Below, piece after piece: positions 23,001 through 35,000 of a stretch of DNA of 64,000 bases. The position numbers were made by a program, and so were the translations under genes. The notes under the pieces are model-generated. The model searched no databases. It was not told where the DNA came from and worked only from the letters and a program-made list of their open reading frames with translations. Source of the DNA: Prinia subflava (lineage: Eukaryota > Chordata > Aves > Passeriformes > Cisticolidae); NCBI RefSeq assembly GCF_021018805.1, contig NC_086283.1, positions 7,453,162 to 7,517,161 on the forward strand, given 5' to 3'. Each line of letters begins with the position of its first letter. Position 1 is the stretch's first letter.

Positions 23001-26000
23001 GATTTGATCCTAGGAATTTAAGCCAGGACTGGCAGAGGTGCCTGTGGTAACATAAGTGCCGCCGGTAAGTTATAGCTGTTCAAGGCTGGAGCAAAAGTTT
23101 GTGCCTGTGCAATTAGGCATGAAATAGGTAAATTCTGTGTATAATTGCCCAACCTAGAGTTTAGCATGAGGATGTGACCCGTGGAAATTGTGGTGTGTCA
23201 GTGGCTGCCGGCAGATTCCTGGGAAGTATCCCTGGCGCCCACGGTGGCACTGGAGTTATGCATGTGTTTGTGTGTGTGGACATCCTCTGCTTCCCCCCAT
23301 TCCACTCCCAAAAGCAAAGGCAGAGTCTGGGAGGAGACTTCTGCGAATATGGACCTGAAAAAACAACTTTTGTTTGGAGTCTTAGAGGAAGGTGATGGCA
23401 GAGGTGGGAACAAAATCCGTATTTCCTGAGTTCCCTTTGGAATTCATCTGAAAGACAGCTCACTTCTAAACATATATAACTTAGGTTAGTTTTGGTTTTA
23501 ATTTTTTTCATGAAAAAAATGAGAAGCCTGAGAAAGTAAAAACCGAGATGTGTGTGGTGGAGGAAGGGAAAATAAGGGGATTAAAGCCAGTGCAGATAGG
23601 AAGAAAGTTTGTGTCAATGCTGTGTTTCATACCTAGCCTTTGAATGAAGGAGCAAACAATCTACTAAAGTTTCTAAATAAAAACAAGAAGGGGCCTAAGA
23701 AAACTAGCCCAAAAAAAGGTTTTGTCAAAAAACAGACTTTGTGTTTTCTCATTTTCCCTCCCTGTCACACAACAGCACTCACATCTTCCCACTTGGTTTT
23801 CTGTTTGCTTTCTCCCCTGCAGGGAGCAGGCTGTTTGCCCTCAGCATCATTATTTTCATCCCCCACTTTTGTTTCCCTCCCTCTCAGAAGTTCAGTGCAA
23901 ACACAATTAGATAACGAGCACGGTGCGCTCCCTCTCCTGGGAACCTGCCATTGATTCACAGCTCTTGCACACCCTGTGCTGGGAATGACCAGCCAGGGTT
24001 TCTCTGTCAGCTGCCCTGGTGGGACTTTTTATGTTTACTGTGGGGATGGGAATACCTCAGAGCAGCTTTTTAGGATGGCATCTCGGCAGCAGTGGCATCT
24101 GTATTCCTCTTCCAGCTATGGTGGGCACCAGTCAAGGCCTCAGTGATGTCCATGCTCTTGTGCCTCAGCAGCCTCTGGTGGGAAAAATGGTTTGCAAGGA
24201 GGTGCCGGCTCATTTGCAGCTGGAAGCTTTAAACTTTTTCCTAAACATCCTGAAATATCTTCTTTTTTAACACAGTACAGTGCAGCCAGGCTGTGTTCAC
24301 TGGAGCACAGCTTTCAGCTTCCTGTCTGCTTCTTTGGCAGCGTGCCCTGGTGCCATTGCCCTGCTGGGTTACTCAGGTCATCTGTGGCATTTCTTTTGTT
24401 TCTTCACACCTCTATTTACAGCTGATACACACTGTGGCTTCAGCTGCCTGCTGGAAGGTCCCAGCACCACAGCCAAACTTAAAACTCAGTTTGTGGTGGT
24501 CCTGCAGGTAGTCACTCTGAAGGAATTTCAGTTCCTGATTTCAGGAGCTGGTGAGGTTGCCTGTCAGGGTTGCTGACTCTCTCTAATGTGGTTACCAAAG
24601 AATCCTGCATGAGGAGAAGCTGTTCCTCTGCTTGGGCACGGAATGCTGCCTGTACAGGTTATGGAGTGGGCTGCATGGGTTGAAAACCTGGCAGACAGCC
24701 TTCAGGTGCCTCTTTTGGGCTAAACAGTGTCTCTTGAATTTCGCTGAATAGCTGCAGAACAGGAGCAAGCTTTCGAGAAAAAGTATCAAGTAGCAAGCGA
24801 ATCCTCTGTAAATGAACACAAAAGTCCCCGGAAGGGAAAAATTAGCAGTAATTATAGTAAAACATAATTTTTCATCATAGTAATGGCTTGACATTGAAAG
24901 GTAGGGTTGCAGCATCGTGTAAAAGTTATTTTTCTGCTGTGTCTTTATAGTGGTGAGGACTTGGAGGACTTTGTAATGCTATGCGTGTTTCTTACTCAGT
25001 GTTTGGAGGCTGGCATTCGTTTCCAGATACTTGAGACTTCCTGTGGGATAGGCAGAAGTTGAATTAGCTGTCCTGCAGATAATGGCAGCAGATCCCTCTG
25101 TTTACAGCGACGGCTTCAGCTCCCCGTATCTTGCTCCTTCTCCCTCTGTGTTGCTTTATGAGCATCCCTCTCTTATCAGAGTGAACACCAGAGACACAAA
25201 GAATTAGTTCTGATTTTAAAAGCAGGCTGTGCAGAGGAAGCAGTAAATTTGTTGGGGGTGGCAGGAGAGTACAGGGAGGAAAAACCCCAAAACCTTGGAT
25301 TACAACAGAAAATACTTCTGTCTTGATACTAAAAAAATGATAAGCTTTTACATCTTGGAAAAAAGCCTGCTGTGTTTGACTCTAATTTCAGCCTCAGTGT
25401 GGTTAGTGTGTTATGGAACAGTCAAAGTGAAAATGAGACATTTTCCCAGCCTTGAAATGACAGGGACATAAGCTCTGTATCCATAGGGAGGGAGGCCAGA
25501 TCCCTTTGCTGTTGTCTTTGAGTCGGGGTCTTAATGACTACAGGGAGGAAAGGAGTGTTAGTAGAGCAGAACAAAAATGATACAGCTAAGAGGAAATTAT
25601 TTTTATTGCTAATACATGGGTGCTTGTAATGTTTAATTCTTTACAGCCTGTGCTTTATTTGCACATTCTTCCTTCCTCACCATTCCGCACACAGGACCAT
25701 AGCGGCAGGACCATATTTCAAAATTACTGCTCTTAAAGGCTCCTATTCAGTGGTTTTACGATGAATAAAAATATTTGTCAAAGTTGCCCTGGTGCTCAGA
25801 CTGGGCAGCACACCCACACAGAGTGGTTCAGCTGCTCTGCTCTCCCAGGCTCTTGCTTTTTACATCCTCCTTATCCTCCCTCCTTTCTGCTGATTCGTTT
25901 TTAAAGTTCCCTGGAAATAGTTTTTCAGAGTAATGTGGATGCACATTTAATTAAAATTCAGGACAGTGTTTTCTTGATAGAAATTTACTTTTGTTTTCAC

Positions 26001-29000
26001 CAGCAAAGCCAGATGAGGAGAGAGAAGGAGCGTCGGAGCATTTGATGCCCCTGAAAACAGTATTGTGGCAAGAGTAGTTTTAAGGCAGCCCAAGAATTGT
26101 CTGTATGACTGGAGGAGAGAGAGGCTTAAATAAAGCCTTGCAGTATTTGATACTTTTACGTCATTTATCTTTTTAGATAATTAATAGAGATTTATAGTGT
26201 TTGCCGTGTGCTGTCTGTCTGGTTTAAGGGAAGTGAACTACTGTCAGTTTGCTACAAGGAGCTGTAGAGGGGAGACAACAGCCTGGGCATCTGCATTATT
26301 TTCCCTTGCATCAGGTGCTAAAAGTCACTAAATGTACTGTGAGTCACAATATTTTTTCCTGATTTGACTCGCTTGCTCGTATTTTTACTTCAGCCTTTAG
26401 GCTTGAAAAAGCATGTGCATAATCAGTTCATTTTGTGTGGTCTAGGCTATAAAAATGCCCCCTCTGTTCTTTCCATATGAAAAACGTGTTTTTAATTTTG
26501 GGGAACTTATATAATTTTCTGTGCTTTCTTTTGTATCTCAGATTAAAAACAAATGCTCCCTTCCCCTAACTTTGCGTGTTCCAATTACGGAGTTGTGAAA
26601 ATAAGTCATCCTTCAGCTTTTGTTACTTTAAAACAGCTATCGGTGATGTCAGAGTCAATACTAAAAGCATTAAGAATGCTGGCAGAATGTAATGCAGCTG
26701 CAATCCAACATGATGTTGGAAATGGGGTTGAGAGCATAAAGGCTTTCCATATTCCCAGGGCGCACAACTGCTCGCGGCCTTGGCTTTGATCTCTTCAAAG
26801 GCTGCTGCCTCCTCCTAGATGGAGAGACTTGGCTGCCACTCGCTCGCATTGAAAAAAGGCAGAGGTCTCTATTCAGGCAGAAATCAATCACTGTGCAGAA
26901 ACAATTATGTGTAATTCAACCATCATGAAAACAGGGTGAGATTATGGGTTTGTTACCTGAGTGACTGTGTGGAAATGGGGAGCAGCGGACGCGGGAGTCC
27001 TGCTGACATGCCACATCTTGATGACAATTATAGACACATGAATGATGTGGCGGGCGGGGGCGGCAAGATGACAAATGCTGGTCACGCTGTCCAGCAGAGC
27101 AGAAAATGAGGTTACAATTGGGAGATAATGTTTGCATATGTAACCATATTTCAGCAAGCTGGGCAACTTCAGGGAATAGCAGAGACTGGCGATCGTAAAC
27201 AAAGTCCGTGTGTGCCGTGGCTATCAGCTTTCCACGGTACACACATGTGCATGTGCAGTGAGAATCCCAGGTGCCGCGTCCTGAGGTGCTGCTTGTTTGA
27301 AACAGCCCAGAGGCATTTTTGTCCGGGGGGAGGGGGGAGGGAAGAATTGCCCGGGAAAAGGAGGAATCTCCAGAGTTTGGCCCTCAGGAGGCAGAGGAAG
27401 CAAGGAAAACCCCCTCCGTGTCTCGGGACGGCGTGGTGTTAACACGGCAATGAGCGATGGCTGTTTAGGAGCAGCGCTGAGGAGCGCGTCTCCGGCTCCT
27501 GCCTTCCCCTCCCAGCGGGGATTTTCGCTGGCCTCGCGGCAGCGCATCTCTGAGCGAGAGCATTTTTACATTTGCATGGTAACATTTTGGCTGCAATAGG
27601 CTGTTGGTAGTGTGACGTGATGCTCAAAATATCTTCTGATGTATGATGGCCTCCTTTAATTAGGAACTTTTTTTTTCTTCTTCCCCTGAGTGGTAAGCAA
27701 TAGCTGTCTGTCCTTAAAAAGGGAACTGGCATGTGCAGTATCTGCCATGAGAATATTTATTTAAAGTATTATTGCCTATAAAGTCTCAAAATAGTTTTCT
27801 TCCCCAAAAGGCAAAATAAAACACAGATGACTGATTATAAAATGGTATCCCTGCTCACTTTGGTACACAGGATGAGCTTTACCTTTTATACTGCTTGGGC
27901 TTAGACATCAGAGGCGCAAGAAGCTGCTTTGAGTTACAGATCTTCAAACAATAAGTCAAAACAAAAAATCAATCCCTCCAGTCCCTGGGTGCAGTTAGCT
28001 AAAGATAAAAGAGAAAAATAAAGTTATGCTAAAGCAGATAGAGGAAAGGAACAGATATGCCAAGGAAACACAGAGGACAAGTGCAGAGTTGAAATGGGCC
28101 TAGTGTGAGCCAACATCAATGAATTTTTATCTTATCAAAAAGTTTTAGGGTTGCCAATTCTTTTCAAACTGGATCCACTCTGCTCCAGGGCTGCCTGAAG
28201 CGTTGTCTTCAATAAAAATTGCTTCTCCCTACCCCCTGCATACCTCCCTCTCCCTCCTAAATGTAATCACATGCAGGGATTAGGCTGCACCTCAGTCAAG
28301 GTATGAAACTTCACTGCAGACTTCAACAGTAAATCAAGGACTCTGATAATCCCTTGTTATTACAAATATGAACTGAGATTTCTTTTTAAGTATTTGGTGA
28401 AAGATGCGTAATCTCAAAAAAACTAAAACTGTTTTCTTCTGGAGTTATTTCTCCCCTACCCCATCTCCCAATAAATTTAAATTACAAAGGAATTTCTAAA
28501 GTAGATTTTTTTTTAATTGATTTGAGTTCTTTAACATTTTTTCGCAGCTGATTCATGAAAATTTTAATGTCAGTTAACTGCCTTTATTGAATCAATATGT
28601 GGCTTAAGCCTTCACCTATAAAGACGAAAGCATTGCACCTCATTGTTGTGATAATGTGACCTAAATCCCTCTGTGTGTCTCTTCAGGACTGACATCTCAG
28701 GGGTCTAATCAAACCAAAAAAAGCCTTTTTTGAAAAAAGGTCTGTTGGCTTTGACCATTTCTGTTTCTGTTGCATCTTTTGGGGTGTTTATAACAGGGGT
28801 GAGCACGTGCTTGTGAAATGTCTGGAGGACCTTGAAGTGTCTCTTGGCATCCCCGGATCAGGAGAGCTGGTGCTGATACCTGGACGTGGGCACTTAAGAG
28901 GCAGACAGGAGATGGTAATGTTTCATGTAACAGCTACAGTAAGCATATCTATCCAACCAAAAGTGAATAATAAACCTAGGCTCTAAAATATCCAGAATTC

Positions 29001-32000
29001 AAAAATACCTGGAATGAACTGATTTTCAAAGGATTTCGGGAAGTCTTGTTGGTGCACGACTTCAGCTCAGTAGCTGATGTCTTAGGGCCTGTTTCGTCAT
29101 CTACAGTGTGGCATAATATCCATTTCAGAGGTGGGGCAACAGAGCAGAAGAGGAAGAATAAAGGGTTCAAGGTACGCAGATTAAAGAATAAAGAAGGCAA
29201 GGTTATTGATGTTAGGTCTTGCTCTTCAGTGAGAATTTGAGGGGGTGATTTCAGAGAGCTGCCTGGTAAACTGGAGCTGAATCTTCTCACTTCAGGCTGT
29301 TGAACTGATGCCTTCGCTGCTTTGAGAAGAATAGAAAGCACTCTTTTCTACGTGAACAGTTGCATGAGATGCTGCAGAGGTGTTTATGGGATTGTGAACT
29401 GAATGGGAAAAGGGTTAGTGAGTATAGATGGTACTGTGAAATATGATATGGAATACGTGGCCCATGTTGTGAAAAAAATGGTATCTCTAGTCTCTGATTT
29501 CAATAAGGTGGAAGTTACTGTAGGTAACTACTTAGAATGAATGTTCAACCAGTTATTGCTTTCGAAAAACCACATAAAAATCTGCAGCGAGATAATTATT
29601 CCCCTTCATCTCTGGGTAGACTACATCCTACAGATAATATTTTTTTAATTGCTTTAATAGTTCTCCTTATGGTTGTCTTCTTTGAAGTGAGGAGCAGCGT
29701 GGCATGATACCTCTCAACAGCAGTGGCTACTCAAGGAGCAGAACTGAAGCTGAAGGCTGCACAGCTGCCACTCAGGTGTTGCAGACCTTCTTTTGTGCTT
29801 TACCGGTTTTGATTTCCTTCAGTCCGGCTGTAGGTGAAGCCTTGCTGTCAGTAATTGTCAGCCTCTCAAAAGAAACATTTTATGTTTTTTGGAGGCAAAA
29901 ATGGGCTTGATGCTCACAATGCCTAGTATCGGATATAATGCCTGCTGACTGGTGCAGTTTTGCAAAAGCCAGTGGGAAGACCAGCATGTGTTGGGATGGC
30001 TGATACAGAGCAGAGATCTGCAAAATAATACTCCTGCCCAGAGAAGGATGATGTGCAAGGCCTGTGGGGCATTGTGATCTTTTGTGTCCTTCCTGAGAAA
30101 TGCTATGCACAAGCTGCAAGGAGTGTTGGTTTGAGTCAGGATGAACTAGGAGACTTAGAGAGCTTAAGCATCCCACTCTGAAATGGAAAATGCCTTAGCT
30201 TGAACTTATGGAATATATCTAGCTTTTTTAATGTGTTTATTAGGAGGATTTGTTGAATGGAAGCAAAGGTTGGAGCAGAGGTGAATGGCAACTGCAATGC
30301 TCTGCCTGGCCCCTCTGTCCCTCCTGCCCTAGGAAAGCAAGCTCATACCTAGTTGCTTTGGGAAGCATCAGCCATCTTCCTTTCCCATTTCAAATATTTT
30401 GATTGAAGTATCGAAGACAAATGTGTTGATTGGACCTGGTTCCTCTCAGTGCGAGGCTTTTCTTTCTTTGTCTTTTGATCTGGCCTAGCTGAGCATCGCA
30501 GCAATAGCAGCTAATTGACTTAGCCTGTGTCAACTCACTGCAGTACAGAGACTCTGTTGTTTCAGCTCGCCCAGGACAGCATGCAGGGAATAAAACCAGG
30601 AGCTAAATGCTGCGTCAGGCCAGGATGGAGCCCGGGCTGAATGCAGTGCAAGAGCATGGCGTGGAGGTGTGTGCTGAGGAGCCTCCAGGGAGCCCCTGGG
30701 AAACCTGTGGGATGGCGGGGCAGGCACAGTTTCTCAAAGCTGGCCTACTTGGCCTCCAAAGTAAACACTAATTTGCGGTCTCTTCGTAGGGAGGGAGGAG
30801 TCTAATAACCCTGGGATAACTTTCTTGCCAGCTATGCTCGTTGTTCAGGGCAGCATTTAACTTCATCTAATTGGGACACTCAGGTTTCAACAGCCAACCT
30901 GCAAAAAGGCAGGCAACCTGGAGGTGCCAGATGATTTGCTAGATGTGACACTGGCTCATTGGCATGAGCAGATACTTCTGACAGAGAGGGGGACAGAGCC
31001 CTCCTTCAATGGGAGCGGCAGCATCAGTGGGTGAATAGGGAAGGGCTCAGAAACGTGAAGTTGCATGTGGCTGCAGGAGCGAGGAGTGACCAGCCTGACC
31101 TGTTGGGTACACTTCTGCCCCAGCATGTCTGCAGCAGCAAGACAACCTCCACGGACTCCGGCTCAAAGATTTGCCCTATTAAGTTCTGTCCCAGTGGAGG
31201 TGAGCCTTAAACAACAGGCAGATGTTTGCAGAGTGTGTATTATGGAAATCAGACCAGTCATAACTTGACTGCTCTAAAATAACGCGCGTCTCTTCTAAAG
31301 AGTGGCGGCTTAGTTTTTTTTGGCTGGAGGCAGAGGCAAATTTGTGTGCGCAGGGTAGTGGCCTGTGTGGGGCGGCCAGGGGCCAAGCTGGGCCATTCCC
31401 ATCCCTCAGGGCACTCAGGCTGTCCCAGGGCGGCACCGACCTGGCAGCAAATCCCCTGCTCCTGTGGGAGGGTTTCGCTCCTTCCAGCCCCTCCTGGCTA
31501 TTCCCAGTCCCTGCCCCAAGAGAGCTGGGGGCGCCGTGGCAATTAGGAGGTTGCCGAGGCAATTAGGAGGGTGTCGGTGTGGCCCTGCAGCTGCTGATTT
31601 GCATGTCTGCCTGCATCGGGTAACTTCCATGTTTCTCCACATTCCTCCTCAGAGCTGCCAGCACGTGGCTGTCTCTCAGGAGCTCCTTCCCACGCCCTGG
31701 AAGGTGCTATCCAGCATGTGACACAAGTTCTGTCCCCAGCGCCCCAAGCTGGTGGGCTCAGCTTGGTGGGATGGGTCAGCAGCACATGGCAGGTTGGAAA
31801 CCTGTAGAGGAACCTCTCAAGGTTCCTCCTGGGGAGTAGCTGTGGGCAGTGCTGCTTTGTCATCAGCACTTGCACAGGGTCATGTTGTGTCCAGTGTTAA
31901 ATTGATCACCTAATTCAGTGTTGAAACTAAGCCTTAGTCTTGTTGGAAGCTTAGTTTAGTTTTTACATTTTCTGTATTTCCAACCCTTGGGCTGTTCACA

Positions 32001-35000
32001 CTGCCCTTGAGCAGATGTTGGTGTCGAGGTTGGAAGGCTGTCTCCTGCCCTCCCTTGGCAGCCTTGTCAGTTGGACCTGGAAAAGTATGGAATTAGCTTT
32101 ATTATGCCACTGATTTGAAGTCATTACTGGTGTAAGCCGATGCAGTTCCATTATTGTTGATGGGATTGGGACTTTTCATGTCACAGGTGAATTGGACTCA
32201 ATTAACCAAATCTGTGGTTTTAATTAGAAGCTTGGCTTTCAGTGGCTCCTCCTGGGCCCCGGAGGTGGGACACCCCCTGCCACGTCTTGCCACCCCTCGG
32301 GGCTCAGCAAGTCAAGGGGAAAAGGTGCCACTTTCTCCCATGCAACATCTGCATGGACTGTGTGGCATCCTCTTTTTTGCTGCATGTCCCCTCAGCTTTG
32401 CTCTGGGGGAGAGGAAACCCAGCACGAAATGTGGCAAATGCAAACCTGCCCCTTTGGGCTTGCCAACACAGACACCGGTGCCTGTGTCACCTCAGCTCTG
32501 GATCTGACCCCATAGCCTAAGCAGTCCAGCCAGGGAATGAGCATTTTGCCCTTTACTTGAGAGAGTCAAGGGTTTTGACAGATACTTGGCTACACAGGCA
32601 AAGGAGGAGGTTTTGTGTATTCCTTAACTGAAAAGATTTCAGTGCCTGGCTCTCCTGGCACCTGGATGAAGCAACATATCTGTAAGTGCTTTATGGAAAA
32701 CCTGATGTGCATTATTGCACTTAGAAAAACTCTGGCACAGGGAAGGAATCATCCATTTGTGGGACTGGCCAGCAGCACAGCTCGCAGGGAGGTCCAGGGT
32801 CCTGCATCCCACTTGGCCTCTGTGGGATGAAAACTTTACCCAGCAACCTTGCAAATGGCTTCCTGCACCCTGTCTTCACATTTCCATAGGAAAAGGTGGC
32901 TCTCCCGAGGCATACTCATGCTGGGGTGCCACCACGTGCCGCTGCACAGGGCTGGAATGCAGGACCATCCCAGGAGCATGCCTGGCTGCCTTCCCTCTGC
33001 TGCTGGAGAGGGTGACAGCCTTTTTTTGAAAGTGTGCACCCTCCTGCTAATATAACATCAGTGCAGGCTCTATTTTTAGCATGCATTTTAAGTGCCTTTT
33101 TCAGCAGAAGCCCTTCAGGATTTCATCAACAGACCCCACAGCTGGGTGTCCGGGGATTTCTGTCCTTCCCCAGTGAGGAAGGATGTGCTGGGGATGGAGA
33201 GCTCATGTGATGCACATCGGTGGCCCTGAGTGCCACATGCTCACCCGGCCGACTGCTGTAGAACAGGCGGTATAGCAGCTGATTGCCGCCTCCTGCTCAG
33301 GAAAAGCTCCTTCCTCTACCTGGCTGCTGGGTTGTTTTGTTCTTTCTCTTCTCTCCCAAAGCTGGTAGGAGCATAGTGGCCACTTGGAAACCTCTCCTCC
33401 AAGCTCAGGTGTGGCTGTGGTTGGCCAGCCTGCTCTGGAGTTTAAAGGGACTGAGCCATAAGTGTGGATGAATATTAGTTTAACCTGCAGCCCCATGTAA
33501 ATCCCTTTCAGACCAGTCTCCCCATTCGAAGTTTGGCACCTTTGATGTTGCACCCTGTCCTATGTCTAGCTGTGGACTGGCACTGCCTCTAGATGGTGAG
33601 GAGGGTGTGAGAAGAGGAAGGCCTGGGCAGTGGGAGAAGGCTCAGCTTGCTGTGGTTCAGGCTTGTTGCAAGCAGTGTTGCTGTAAGTGTCCACTTGTCT
33701 TGTTGCACTGCAGGTGACAGCTTTTCTTGGGCCAAGCTGGAGTTTGAACCCACAAGCAGCCTTGGGGGACTACCCCTCTCTGCTCCACAGCTGTTAGAGA
33801 AAGGCTGCCTGTTCTTGGAGCCATCCACAAGGACTCGGTGGTTCCCTAATAAGTGGCTGGAAGATACATGAGTGGAGACCCATGATTGTCACCTCCGAGT
33901 TTGTGATCTGCAAAGTGTGCTTGTAGCTGTACATGCTGTCAGCACTGTCCTGCATGTGGCCTGTGCCCAGGGGAGAGAAAGGTGCTGCTGTTTTTGTTCA
34001 AGTAATGGTTTTGTTGCCTAGATAGCTTACAGTGGGTGGCTTTCACATCAGACACTACCCCACACCTGAAAAACAGAAAACAAACAAAAGCTGAGATAAG
34101 CGGTGCTTTAAGGAAGATCAAAAACTTGCCTGCATGTTTCTTCTTCTTGAGGAAACCTACAATACTACTGACAGATCAAATGCAGGTTTAGGTGTGTATT
34201 CATGAGGTCTTGGTGGGCCCCATTCTTCACCTCTAAAAATGGCAAATGAGTGGTATTACTGAGAGGATATGACAAGTTTGGTATGAGTCATCCCATCAAC
34301 ACAGGAAAAAGTATTCTCTGTAAGAACTATTTTTGACTCCAAGTAGATGGTCAAACATTGCCTCAGAAGTTGCTGGGACAGGGCACTGCATGGTGGGGGA
34401 CGATACAATGGCTGTGTTTCAGGCTATAATCACATCAAACACACTTCTTGTTAGTTTTTTTCCCTAACGAACTTGCAGTGGTGCACGCTGTACTCTGTGA
34501 GCCTGTTTTATTCTCTTTCAGCTTGGCTGTGCTGGAGCAGCCCTTGCTGGTGCTCAGCATACTGTGCACCTCTGTGTATTTCCAGCCCTGTTACCTCAGA
34601 GGGGTTGAACCCCAATGAACGCAGCATTGCTGAGCTGTGCTCCGCTGCTAGAGGTTTATGTGCATCTTCATTTCACTTGCATAACTTGCATATGTAGGGG
34701 CTACTCTCTGCTGCTATTGCTATGCAAGATGTCAGCCTCTAAACTTAGCTCTGAGCCAAGACATCTTCCCCCGAAGATGCACAGCGCTTCTTTTCACCGT
34801 CACTGATGACAGGAGGGGGTTATATAATTCAGAGTTCCTCTTTCAGTGCTCTACAGCACCCGTGCTTGAGTTTTACCCTCCCCATTGCATGCGTGGTGAC
34901 CCTTCTGCTGCGGCAGGGTGAGCAGTGCCAGGCTGTGCCGGAGCAGGCAGCGAGGCCGGCGGGTGTGCGGCTGTGGGAGCTGCCACTGGTGCTTCAGAGG

